Shown one piece after another: positions 1-7,471 of a DNA stretch of 19,687 nucleotides. The notes beneath the pieces are model-generated. The model searched no databases and was not told the DNA's origin. It saw only the letters and a list, made by a program, of their open reading frames with translations. A program made the translations under genes and the position numbers. Each line of letters opens with the position of its first letter. The stretch's first letter is position 1. Source of the stretch: an uncultured Eggerthellaceae bacterium (GTDB lineage Bacteria; Actinomycetota; Coriobacteriia; Coriobacteriales; Eggerthellaceae); the NCBI GenBank assembly GCA_910577495.1, contig CAJTML010000029.1:1-19687 (forward strand). Reading direction: 5' to 3'.

Positions 1-483
1 TTTCGCAACTGGGGTATTGTTTGGCTTGGCAACTTATGCGGCGCATTGTTGGCGGTGGCCATTATCGTGCTTGCTGAAATTCCTGCCCTTAATGGGGGAG
101 AAGTGGCCGCGGCTATGGTAAACGTTGCTGCTGGCAAGGTTGCTCTTGAGCCTGTACCGCTTTTCTTTAAAGCCGTGCTTTGCAACATCTTTGTATGTCT
201 GGCCGTGTGGATTGGCTTTTCTGCACGCACGGTTGTAGATAAAGTCATTGGTATCTTGCTTCCCATTTCAGCGTTTGTGGCGTGTGGCTTTGAACACTGT
301 GTCGCAAACATGTTCTTTTTGCCGATAGGTTTCATTCAAAACGCGCTCGGCGTTGGTGTGGCGGGCGTCATTCCTGTTGAGGGGATTATCTACAACATCA
401 TGCTTGCAACTATTGGAAACATCATCGGTGGTGTCATTGTCGGCATTGCCTACTGGTTTGTCTATGCAAAGCGTGGCGAATAG
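1..483 (+). CDS. Formate/nitrite transporter family protein, 3' part (5' end outside window)
   Basis: The reading frame is open from base 1 to the TAG at 481-483 and gives the last 160 residues of a membrane channel. It is very hydrophobic, with about four visible membrane segments. It carries hallmarks of the FNT family (FocA/NirC): an N-W-G-I-V-W-L-G-N-L-C-G stretch at the beginning, a C-N-I-F-V-C-L-A-V-W segment and G-F-E-H-C-V-A-N-M-F, whose His is the conserved pore histidine of FocA. The family forms pentamers in the cytoplasmic membrane and passes formate, nitrite or related small anions. Formate is the likely substrate in a fermenting anaerobe, but the sequence alone does not separate formate from nitrite. 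It precedes the pyr leader and is probably a separate transcription unit. Family assignment is firm; substrate is inferred. Confidence 0.88.
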   Translation, partial: FRNWGIVWLGNLCGALLAVAIIVLAEIPALNGGEVAAAMVNVAAGKVALEPVPLFFKAVLCNIFVCLAVWIGFSARTVVDKVIGILLPISAFVACGFEHCVANMFFLPIGFIQNALGVGVAGVIPVEGIIYNIMLATIGNIIGGVIVGIAYWFVYAKRGE

Positions 484-593
484 ATCAGCTGAGTTTCCAG
501 GCTTGTGTATAAAACGCACAATATTTTGCATATTTCGCAAATTAGTGTAGCTTTTTCGTCACTTTTGCGTATACTTTGAAGCGTCCTTTAAAA
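484..593 (+). promoter_or_regulatory. Probable pyr operon promoter region
   Basis: This is the AT-rich gap between the transporter stop and the pyr attenuator. A good -10 match, TATACT, lies at 570-575, about 20 bases before the PyrR-binding loop, which would put the transcript start near 582. The best -35 match, TAGCTT at 548-553, is weak (spacing 16). A small inverted repeat, TTTGC at 525-529 and GCAAA at 537-541, lies upstream and could be an operator or a weak 3' end for the transporter gene. No clear intrinsic terminator for that gene is visible. Confidence 0.45.
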
Positions 594-680
594 GCGGTAC
601 AGAGAGACCGACAAGGCATATACCTAAGCATCAGATACGGTGCAAAAGTTGAAGCCTACGTCTCTCGCGAGGCTTTTTTT
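594..680 (+). promoter_or_regulatory. PyrR-dependent transcription attenuator (pyr leader)
   Basis: Positions 599-615 read ACAGAGAGACCGACAAGG, close to the PyrR RNA-binding loop known from Bacillus pyr leaders (CAGAGAGGCU followed by AAGG). GGTA at 596-599 and TACC at 621-624 can close it as the anti-antiterminator stem. Downstream, AAGCCT at 652-657 pairs with AGGCTT at 670-675, followed by seven T (674-680): an intrinsic terminator. GAGAGAC at 602-608 is fully complementary to GTCTCTC at 660-666, inside the terminator loop, so pairing of those segments would form an antiterminator that excludes both other structures. By the known mechanism, UMP-loaded PyrR stabilises the first hairpin and causes termination before pyrR. 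The structures are read by eye, not folded by computation. Confidence 0.82.
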
Positions 681-760
681 GTGCCCGAGATCAGGTGCAA
701 GAGGTTTTCGCGAAGACACCTTCGGGTCGCCTGTACCATCCCAAATGAAAGGGGTGGGTA

Positions 761-1348
761 ATGACCAACGCAGGCACGGTCAAAAGCGTTTGCATGGATG
801 CAGACGAAATTGAACGCGCACTCACGCGCATGGCACACCAGATTCTTGAGAACAATCACGGTGCCGAAAATCTTGCTTTGGTAGGCATTGTCACGCGTGG
901 TGACTTGCTGGCAAAGCGCCTCCAGGAAAAAATTGAAGAGATTGAAGGGACGAAAGTTCCGCTCGGAAAGCTGGATATCAGCTTTTACCGTGATGACTTC
1001 GCCACTCACTTGGCTCCTGAGGTTCACTCAACGGACATCTTATTTGACCTTGACGGTAAAGACGTGGTTTTGGTTGACGACGTTTTGTACACCGGCCGCA
1101 CCATTCGCGCAGCACTTGATGCACTCATGGATATTGGTCGTCCGGCATGTGTGCAACTTGCAGTTCTGGTTGATCGCGGTCATCGCGAGTTGCCGATTCG
1201 CGCTGACTACGTTGGCAAAAATGTTCCGAGCGCCGCAGACGAAAACGTTCGTTTGTTCTTGGAAGAAGTGGACGGCAAATCTGAGGTTGAAATTCTCACA
1301 ATGGAGCCAGGTACGCGCGCAGGATCTGCGCCTTTGGGGGGTGAATAA
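761..1348 (+). CDS. pyrR: PyrR, pyrimidine operon regulatory protein / uracil phosphoribosyltransferase
   Basis: A 195-residue protein of the type I phosphoribosyltransferase fold, near the usual size of PyrR (about 180). The PRPP-binding loop VVLVDDVLYTGRT is at residues 102-114, and the family signature DRGHRELPIRADYVGKN follows near residue 145. PyrR binds the pyr leader RNA when UMP is high and also converts uracil plus PRPP to UMP. The ATG at 761 follows a purine-rich GAAAGGGG. As first gene behind its own attenuator it should be autoregulated together with pyrB to pyrF. The C-terminus runs slightly past the usual end and is rich in Gly/Ala/Pro. Start and identity are secure. Confidence 0.96.
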   Translation: MTNAGTVKSVCMDADEIERALTRMAHQILENNHGAENLALVGIVTRGDLLAKRLQEKIEEIEGTKVPLGKLDISFYRDDFATHLAPEVHSTDILFDLDGKDVVLVDDVLYTGRTIRAALDALMDIGRPACVQLAVLVDRGHRELPIRADYVGKNVPSAADENVRLFLEEVDGKSEVEILTMEPGTRAGSAPLGGE

Positions 1349-1351
1349 TCA

Positions 1352-2296
1352 ATGGCTTTCAACCATAAGCACTTGATTGATATTACGGAGTATTCCGCAG
1401 ACGACATCATGACCATTCTTGAGACGGCAACGCGTTTTAAGGAGGTCAACGAGCGTCGCATTAAGCAGGTTCCGACGCTTAAGGGTGTCACGGTCGTCAA
1501 CATGTTCAATGAGCCGTCAACGCGTACGCGCTCATCGTTTGAGATTGCTGAAAAGCGTCTGTCAGCAAACAGCCTCAACTTCGGTGGTTCATCCACCTCT
1601 ACCGTCAAGGGCGAGAGCTTAGTGGACACCGTTGAGACGCTCTGCTCCTACAAGATTGACATGATCATCGTGCGCGACAAGCACGCAGGTGTGCCGCGCA
1701 AGATTGCCGATGTGTCAGGTGTACATGTCATCGACGCAGGTGACGGCAAGCATCAGCATCCCACACAAGCGCTGCTTGACCTGTACTCCATCTGGGAGCG
1801 CAAGGGTGATCTTAATGGCTTGAAGGTTGGTGTCGTGGGAGATATTGGACACTCACGTGTGTGCGGTTCTCTGATCCCGGCTCTCAAGATCATGGGATGT
1901 GAGGTAACCGTTATTGCTCCGCCGACGCTCATGCCGGCGCGTCCCGACATTTTGGGTGCAGATCACGTCACCTCAAACTTGGACGAAGCGCTGCCTGAGC
2001 TGGACGTCGTCTACATGCTGCGCATCCAGCGCGAGCGTTTGGAAGGCGCTCCGTATCCGTCACTTCGCGAATATAACCTGCTCTACGGCCTGACCCAAGA
2101 GCGCGAGCACCTCATGAAGCCGGATGCGCTCATCTGCCACCCCGGTCCTATCAACCGCGGTGTGGAGCTTGATAGCTACATGGCTGATCATCCCAAGCGC
2201 TCCATCATTCTTGATCAGGTTTATGCTGGTATTTTGACGCGTATGGCTGCACTCTATCTGCTGTTAGGAGGGAGCGAAGATGGCATTACTGCTTAA
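1352..2296 (+). CDS. pyrB: Aspartate carbamoyltransferase catalytic chain
   Basis: A 314-residue catalytic chain that makes N-carbamoyl-aspartate from aspartate and carbamoyl phosphate, the committed step of pyrimidine synthesis. The carbamoyl-phosphate-binding motif STRTR is at residues 56-60, the mobile-loop lysine lies in TVKGES (residues 84-89) and HPTQ is at 136-139. Length is typical and no regulatory chain (pyrI) is nearby, as in Bacillus-type enzymes. It starts 3 bases after the pyrR stop. Its last 17 bases overlap the pyrC start, where the pyrC ribosome binding site AGGAGG lies inside pyrB, suggesting translational coupling. Confidence 0.97.
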   Translation: MAFNHKHLIDITEYSADDIMTILETATRFKEVNERRIKQVPTLKGVTVVNMFNEPSTRTRSSFEIAEKRLSANSLNFGGSSTSTVKGESLVDTVETLCSYKIDMIIVRDKHAGVPRKIADVSGVHVIDAGDGKHQHPTQALLDLYSIWERKGDLNGLKVGVVGDIGHSRVCGSLIPALKIMGCEVTVIAPPTLMPARPDILGADHVTSNLDEALPELDVVYMLRIQRERLEGAPYPSLREYNLLYGLTQEREHLMKPDALICHPGPINRGVELDSYMADHPKRSIILDQVYAGILTRMAALYLLLGGSEDGITA

Positions 2297-3534
2297 GAAC
2301 GCTCATGTTATTGATCCCCAAGTTGGCTTAAACGAAGTAGCTGATATTGTTATTCGCGACGGCAAAATTGTCGAAGTAGGTCAGAATCTCACGATTGAAA
2401 AAGGTGTAGAGCGTGACCTGGGTGGCAAGATTGTTGTTCCTGGTTTGGTTGACATGCATGTGCATCTGCGCGAGCCGGGCTTTGAGCAAAAAGAAGACAT
2501 TGCTTCAGGTACGCGTGCAGCTGCAAAAGGTGGTTTCACGGGTGTGTGCGCCATGCCCAACACGCTTCCGGTTATTGATAACGCGGTTGGCGTGGAATAC
2601 GTCAAAGCACGTGCTGCTCAGGTTGGCAAAGCACGCGTCTATGTTTCAGGTGCTTGCAGCCAGGGGCTTAAGGGCGAGACGCTCTCAGAGATGGGCGATA
2701 TGGTAGCTCACGGCGCCGTTGCCTTTGCGCCGCGTCATGGATTGTGCCTCTCAGTTTGGCAAGGTCGTCATGGTGCACTGCCAAGACGATGACCTGGTAG
2801 GCGAAGGCCAAGTGAACGAAGGTGTAGTTTCAACGCGCTTGGGTATGCTTGGCTGGCCGGCAGAGGGCGAAGAGCTTGAAATTGCGCGCGACATTGCGCT
2901 GTGTCGCTTGACGGGCTGCCCGCTGCATATTCAGCACATCACCACCGCACGTGGTCTTGATATGGTTCGCGCTGCTAAGGCAGAAGGCCTGCCGGTGACC
3001 TGCGAAGTAACCCCGCATCATCTCTTCTTGTCAGAAGACGACATCACCGACGAGTACAACACCTGCCTCAAGGTTAATCCACCGCTGCGCACCAAAGAAG
3101 ATGCCGCAGCGCTTCTGGAAGGCGTCATGGACGGCTCGGTTGACGCAATTGTTACCGACCATGCTCCTCATACCGATTTTGAAAAGGATCGCGAATTTGA
3201 GCTGGCACCCTTTGGCATGATCGGTCTTGAGACTTCGCTGGCGCTTATGATTACCAACATGGTTTCGCAAGATAAGCTCTCATGGGAGCAACTCGTTGAA
3301 CTCATGTCGGTGAATCCGCGCACCATCTTAGGCGTGGAAAAGGTCAGCATTGCCCCAGGTAACACCGCAGACCTGACGGTTATTGATCCGTCCGAGGCTT
3401 GGACGGTAACGCGTGAAGGCATGGTGTCAAAATCAGGCAACAGCGGCTTTTTGGGTGCTGAACTGACGGGTCGCGCCACCGACGTATATGTCGGCGGATA
3501 TGCTACGCTAGAAGACGGAATGATTGTCGAATAG
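2280..3534 (+). pseudogene. pyrC: Dihydroorotase, disrupted by an internal deletion and frameshift
   Basis: This is a class I dihydroorotase gene in two frames. The first piece starts at ATG 2280 (AGGAGG upstream) and is normal to Phe149 (codon 2724-2726), then reads out of frame to a stop at 2790-2792. It holds the metal motif HVHLREPG (His60, His62). The second piece resumes the family sequence at codon 2728 (RRVMDCASQFGK, then HCQD, HIQHIT, ATDHAPH) and runs to 3534. The expected segment between them, the conserved (S/T)DDG followed by GVQ...MM, is missing. By comparison with Bacillus-type PyrC about 14 codons less one base, i.e. 41 bases, are gone. The lost Asp of DDG is a metal ligand in this family, so restoring frame alone would not restore activity. 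Neither piece looks functional, unless the deletion is an assembly error. Confidence 0.88.
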
Positions 3535-3568
3535 TACGCGCTACGTACTTCGCCAAAAGGAGAAGATT

Positions 3569-4393
3569 ATGCCTCTTGTCAACGAGCAGGCACGCATTAT
3601 TGAAAACGAGTGTGTTGGACCACGCCTCTACCTCATGGTGCTTGAAGCGCCGCAGATTGCGAAGGCCATTGAGCCAGGTCAGTTTGTGCATGTACGCCTA
3701 CCAGGGATGCCGGATCACATTTTGCGCAGGCCATTTTCGGTCTATGCAACCAATCCGGCTACCAATACCATTGATATCTTGTATCAAACGGTAGGGTATG
3801 GCACCGACTTCATGACAACGCTGAGTGCTGATGGTGGCGCGCTGTCTGAGGTTGAGGTACTCGGTCCGGTCGGGAGGCGCTGGATGCCGCCTGAGCACAC
3901 TAAGCGTGCATTGCTTGTTGGCGGAGGTGTTGGAGCAGCGCCGTTGTATATGCTGGCAGAGCAGCTCGTTGAAACTCGGGTGCATACCGATGTCATATTG
4001 GGTGCGCAAACTGAGCAAGCTCTGGTTTGTAGGGGACGCTACGAGGTGCTGCTCTCTCAGGGTACAGCTGATCAGGTTGCACCACTTTGTTCCACTGATG
4101 ATGGTTCATTTGGACGCGCAGGCTTCGCAACAAGTTTGGTAGCCGAAGCGCTTGAAGCGGCTGCTCAAGCCGGCATGCAATACGATTACGTTGCAGTCTG
4201 CGGTCCAGAACCTTTGATGCATGCCGTTGCAGATTTGTGTGCTGGTGCAAATGTGATGTGCGAGGTTTCCATGGAGCGACGCATGGCCTGCGGAATTGGC
4301 GCTTGCTTATCGTGTGTGGTTGAGACCACTGAGGGAAAACAGCGCGCGTGCGTTGACGGCCCGGTCTTTGATGCGACGAAAGTAGTGTGGTAA
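3569..4393 (+). CDS. pyrK: Dihydroorotate dehydrogenase electron transfer subunit (PyrK)
   Basis: A 274-residue iron-sulfur flavoprotein that passes electrons from the PyrD FMN through a 2Fe-2S cluster and FAD to NAD+. The FAD-binding motif RPFS is at residues 54-57. A Gly-rich nucleotide-binding stretch (LLVGGGVGAAPLY) follows in the middle. Near the C-terminus, cysteines 241, 246, 249 and 261 (CGIGACLSC, then C-V-D-G-P) form the 2Fe-2S site. The frame is open from 3524, but ATG 3569 with AAGGAG seven bases upstream is clearly the start. It lies 34 bases after the broken pyrC and 2 bases before pyrD, with which it forms the class 1B heterotetramer. Confidence 0.95.
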   Translation: MPLVNEQARIIENECVGPRLYLMVLEAPQIAKAIEPGQFVHVRLPGMPDHILRRPFSVYATNPATNTIDILYQTVGYGTDFMTTLSADGGALSEVEVLGPVGRRWMPPEHTKRALLVGGGVGAAPLYMLAEQLVETRVHTDVILGAQTEQALVCRGRYEVLLSQGTADQVAPLCSTDDGSFGRAGFATSLVAEALEAAAQAGMQYDYVAVCGPEPLMHAVADLCAGANVMCEVSMERRMACGIGACLSCVVETTEGKQRACVDGPVFDATKVVW

Positions 4394-4395
4394 TC

Positions 4396-5307
4396 ATGAG
4401 TATACAGATGGCAGTAAATCTTGGCGGACTGCTCATGAAAAACCCGGTCACAACCGCGTCAGGAACGTTTGCAGCGGGTCGTGAGTACAATGACTTTGTT
4501 GATGTGAGCACCCTTGGTGCAGTTACCACCAAGGGCGTGTCGCTGCATGGCTGGGAGGGAAATGATACGCCCCGTATTGCTGAGACGCCTTCGGGCATGC
4601 TCAACTCTATTGGGCTCCAAAATCCTGGTGTAAAGCACCTCATGGATATTGATATTCCTTGGCTTAACGACAAAGGTGCTACGGTTATCGTTAATGTTTC
4701 AGGGCATAGCTTCGACGAATACTTAGCAGTAATTGATGAGCTTGAACAGGCGCGCGTGCATGCCTATGAACTCAATATTTCGTGCCCTAACGTGGACGCA
4801 GGCGGTATGACGCTTGGAACTGATCCTGCGTGTGTTGAAGCAATTGTGAGCAAGGTTCGTGCTGCTACGAAGCGCCCGCTCATTGTTAAGTTGACGCCAA
4901 ATGTAACCTCCATTACCGAAATTGCGAAGGCCGCAGAAGCGGGGGGTGCCGATGCAATTTCGCTCATCAATACGCTTTTGGGGATGTCTATTGATGCTGA
5001 ACGCATGCGCCCGACTATGGCGCGTGTGGTGGGAGGTTTGTCCGGTCCGTGTGTAAAACCCGTTGCCCTTCGCATGGTTTGGGAGTGCCATCAGGCAATT
5101 TCGCTCCCAATTCTGGGAATGGGTGGTATCATGAGCGGACTTGATGCTGTGGAATTCATGCTTGCTGGTGCCACTGCGGTTGCGGTAGGCACGGCGAACT
5201 TCGTCAATCCTTTCGCCACAAAAGACGTGATTGAGGGGATTGAGGATTTCTGTGAGCGCCACGGCGTTGGAGATGTCAACGAACTGATAGGAGCTTTGAA
5301 GTGCTAA
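4396..5307 (+). CDS. pyrD: Dihydroorotate dehydrogenase, class 1B catalytic subunit
   Basis: A 303-residue FMN-dependent TIM-barrel enzyme oxidising dihydroorotate to orotate in the cytoplasm. The class 1 catalytic cysteine is Cys130 in NISCPNV; GREY (residues 28-31), NSIGLQNPG (70-78), INTLLGM and GGLSGPxxKP are family signatures. The neighbouring pyrK marks it as class 1B (NAD+-linked) rather than the quinone-linked class 2 enzyme common in aerobic Actinobacteria. ATG 4396, two bases after the pyrK stop, is preferred. An in-frame GTG at 4387 overlapping pyrK is possible. The 3' end overlaps the pyrF start by 7 bases. Confidence 0.96.
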   Translation: MSIQMAVNLGGLLMKNPVTTASGTFAAGREYNDFVDVSTLGAVTTKGVSLHGWEGNDTPRIAETPSGMLNSIGLQNPGVKHLMDIDIPWLNDKGATVIVNVSGHSFDEYLAVIDELEQARVHAYELNISCPNVDAGGMTLGTDPACVEAIVSKVRAATKRPLIVKLTPNVTSITEIAKAAEAGGADAISLINTLLGMSIDAERMRPTMARVVGGLSGPCVKPVALRMVWECHQAISLPILGMGGIMSGLDAVEFMLAGATAVAVGTANFVNPFATKDVIEGIEDFCERHGVGDVNELIGALKC

Positions 5308-6026
5308 CGGTTTTCGACGATATTGATGCGCGTGATCGGGTGATTGTAGCGCTGGATTGTGGTATCGAAGAAGCTTTTGACTTAGCAGATCAATTGCAAG
5401 GTAAAGCCACTTGGATGAAAGTGGGCATGACACTGTTTTATGCCAACGGTCCAGCTATTGTATATGCGCTCAAAGAGCGTGGCTTTAAGGTGTTTTTGGA
5501 TCTGAAGTTTCACGATATTCCGCATCAGGTTGAAGGTGCTGCCTACTCTGCTGCGGCAAGTGGTGCTGATATGCTGACCATGCATACCGTTGGTGGTGTG
5601 GATATGATGCGTGCTGCTCAGGCAGGTGCGGTAGCGGCTTCTGAGGAGTATGGCTACGACACACCAGCAACGCTTGGTATTACCGTGCTTACGTCTATGA
5701 ATGACGCTGCGTTAGCTGAGACGGGTGTTTCGCGTGCTATGGCAGATCAGGTGGTTGTACTGGCTGAGCAAGCCAAGCGCGCTGGTATTTCTGGTGTTGT
5801 TGCCTCTCCGCAGGAAGCATCGCGTTTGCGTGAGATTTTAGGACCTGAGGCGTATATCGTCACACCTGGTGTTCGCCCTGCTGGTTCTGATAAGGGGGAT
5901 CAGTCTCGCGTGGCAACGCCAGCACAAGCATTCGCCAATGGTGCGTCGCACATCGTTATCGGAAGACCTATTACGCAAGCCGCTGATCCAGCTGCTGCTT
6001 TCGAAGCGATTGTCGCCGAATTATAA
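5301..6026 (+). CDS. pyrF: Orotidine 5'-phosphate decarboxylase
   Basis: A 241-residue group 1 OMP decarboxylase, the last step to UMP. The catalytic D-x-K-x-x-D is Asp67, Lys69 and Asp72 in FLDLKFHDIP. The phosphate-binding end has TPGVRP and IGRPITQA. The GTG start at 5301 has AGGAG at 5288-5292, eight bases upstream, and overlaps the pyrD stop, so the two are probably coupled. pyrE, which would make its substrate OMP, is not found after it. Length and motifs are normal. Confidence 0.97.
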   Translation: MLTVFDDIDARDRVIVALDCGIEEAFDLADQLQGKATWMKVGMTLFYANGPAIVYALKERGFKVFLDLKFHDIPHQVEGAAYSAAASGADMLTMHTVGGVDMMRAAQAGAVAASEEYGYDTPATLGITVLTSMNDAALAETGVSRAMADQVVVLAEQAKRAGISGVVASPQEASRLREILGPEAYIVTPGVRPAGSDKGDQSRVATPAQAFANGASHIVIGRPITQAADPAAAFEAIVAEL

Positions 6027-6307
6027 TTAGGGTAACGGTAAGCTTAAGGCATTGTCGCTGGTAGTTTGCACTGGCTTCACTTTTGAAGGATAGTTCAGTT
6101 GATGCTGAGACGAACGCGGGGGTATCGTAATTGCGTTTTGTCTCAAATGCATGAAAAAGTACTTATAACATGTGCTTACAAGCTGAAATTTCTGAAAAAA
6201 TCAGGCATTTTGCCTGTTGCACACGTATGAAGCATGCTAGTATCACGGCAACGCTTTTTTGAAAGCTTACAAAAGCTTAGCTTTGGAACAAGAAGGAGAA
6301 GATACAG
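6027..6307 (+). promoter_or_regulatory. pyrF-mihF intergenic region: large hairpin, mihF promoter and structured leader
   Basis: No coding potential is seen. TGAGACGAACGC at 6106-6117 pairs with GCGTTTTGTCTCA at 6133-6145 (one bulged T, one G-T), and ATGC 6102-6105 with GCAT 6149-6152 extends it. It has no T tract, so it is an uncertain terminator. CAGGC 6202-6206 and GCCTG 6212-6216 form a second hairpin just before a likely extended -10 promoter, TGCTAGTAT at 6235-6243 (possible -35 TTGCAC 6217-6222, short spacing of 15). The leader then carries AAAGCTTA twice (6262-6269, 6272-6279), flanked by GCTTT at 6253 and 6280, all able to pair alternatively, followed by AAGGAG at 6293-6298. Confidence 0.5.
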
Positions 6308-6616
6308 ATGGCTATTCCTCAACTCAGCGCTGAAGAGCGTCAGAAGGCCCTTGAAAAGGCAAAGGAAGCTCGCATTCAGCGTGCGAAGGTTCGCGATGAT
6401 CTTAAGTCTGGGAAACTGACGTTGGCTCAGGTTCTTGAAATGAAAGATGATGACGTTATTGGTCGTATGAAGGTAAGCACCCTTATTGAGACGCTTCCTG
6501 GTTATGGTAAGGCCAAGGCTGAAAAGATCATGAGCGAGCTGAAAATTGCTGAGAGTCGTCGTCTGAAGGGATTGGGCGATCGTCAGCAAGCTGCTTTGCT
6601 GGAGCGTTTGGGCTAA
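6308..6616 (+). CDS. mihF: Integration host factor, actinobacterial type (mIHF)
   Basis: A 102-residue basic nucleoid protein. The C-terminal two thirds closely matches mIHF of Mycobacterium and Streptomyces: GRMKVSTLIETLPGYGKAKA, KIMSELKIA and RRLKGLGDRQQAALLERLG, the last being the family signature, with a helix-two-turn-helix-like DNA-binding core. It is unrelated to the HU/IHF of proteobacteria. The N-terminal 30 residues are a charged helix. The family compacts and bends DNA without strong sequence preference. ATG 6308 has AAGGAG nine bases upstream. It lies between pyrF and gmk, as in other Actinobacteria, and ends 6 bases before gmk. Confidence 0.95.
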   Translation: MAIPQLSAEERQKALEKAKEARIQRAKVRDDLKSGKLTLAQVLEMKDDDVIGRMKVSTLIETLPGYGKAKAEKIMSELKIAESRRLKGLGDRQQAALLERLG

Positions 6617-6622
6617 ACTGAC

Positions 6623-7195
6623 GTGCGTCGCGGCAATCTTTTTGTTATCTCGGGGCCATCGGGTGCTGGAAAAGGCACCTTGGTGGCCCGTCTTTTGCGT
6701 TTAGTGCCTGATGCATGGGTTTCAATTTCTGCAACCACGCGAGCTCCGCGTGAAGGAGAAGTTGATGGCGTCCAGTATCAGTTTCAGACCCCTGAGTCGT
6801 TTCAAGAACTCATTGATTCAGATGGCCTTTTAGAGTGGGCAACCTATGGTGGCAACCAATACGGAACTCCGCGAAAGAGTGTCGAAGAGCACATTGCAGC
6901 TGGAGATCAGGTAATTCTGGAAATTGATGTGCAGGGTGGTTTTCAGGTAAAAGAGAAATTTCCTGATGCACATCTCATTTTTATTGAGCCGCCGTCATTA
7001 GATGAGCTTGAAAAGCGCTTGCGTGGGCGGGGAACTGAAACCGATGATGCAATTGCTGTGCGCATGCAGACCGCCCAGGTAGAGCTTTCGCAAAAAATGG
7101 AGTATGATATACAACTTGTGAATGATGATATTGATACGGCCACCGAAGAACTGGTGGCATACGTCAATGAGCAAGCTGAGAAAATACGAGGTTAA
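6623..7195 (+). CDS. gmk: Guanylate kinase
   Basis: A 190-residue enzyme that phosphorylates GMP to GDP with ATP. The P-loop GPSGAGKGT is at residues 11-19. The GMP-binding segment follows (TTRAPREGEVDGVQYQF near residue 38), then EIDVQGGFQVK near residue 100 and the lid region with RLRGRGTET near residue 133. The GTG start at 6623 lies 6 bases after mihF, and no strong ribosome binding site is visible, so coupling to mihF is likely. Length is normal for the bacterial family. Confidence 0.96.
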   Translation: MRRGNLFVISGPSGAGKGTLVARLLRLVPDAWVSISATTRAPREGEVDGVQYQFQTPESFQELIDSDGLLEWATYGGNQYGTPRKSVEEHIAAGDQVILEIDVQGGFQVKEKFPDAHLIFIEPPSLDELEKRLRGRGTETDDAIAVRMQTAQVELSQKMEYDIQLVNDDIDTATEELVAYVNEQAEKIRG

Positions 7196-7202
7196 GTTCG
7201 TT

Positions 7203-7463
7203 ATGAGCATTATTGAACCAAAGATTGATGTGCTGTTGTCTGAGACTGACAATGATCGTTTTTTGCTGTGTGCATTAGCATCCAAGCGTGCTCACGACAT
7301 CAATGACATGATGCGTGGCCAGCGTGACCGTGCTATCCAGTTGCAGACCGCGGTAGAGATTGCACGTGCTGCTGACAAAAAACCGCTGTCTCTTGCTTTT
7401 AATGAGATTGCACGCGGTGAAGTCTCATACGATCCGGCTTCAATTGACGTCAAGAATCACTAG
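7203..7463 (+). CDS. rpoZ: RNA polymerase omega subunit
   Basis: An 86-residue omega subunit that helps beta' fold and join the polymerase core. The signature R-F-L-L-C-A-L-A-S-K-R-A-H-D-I-N is at residues 19-34 and KPLSLAFNEIARGEV is near the C-terminus. The frame is open upstream into gmk, but ATG 7203, seven bases after the gmk stop with GAGG upstream, gives the family N-terminus. The position directly after gmk is the standard gmk-rpoZ pair. Confidence 0.94.
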   Translation: MSIIEPKIDVLLSETDNDRFLLCALASKRAHDINDMMRGQRDRAIQLQTAVEIARAADKKPLSLAFNEIARGEVSYDPASIDVKNH

Positions 7464-7471
7464 GTTTTTTC

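Noticed and set aside
2719..3534. Second half of pyrC as an independent dihydroorotase gene starting at TTG
   Set aside because: No ribosome binding site, and it lacks the HxH metal motif and DDG; it is a fragment of a broken gene.
3993..5433. Long minus-strand frames opposite pyrK and pyrD
   Set aside because: Antisense shadows of well-matched genes; His/Arg/Ser-rich without domain features or ribosome binding sites.
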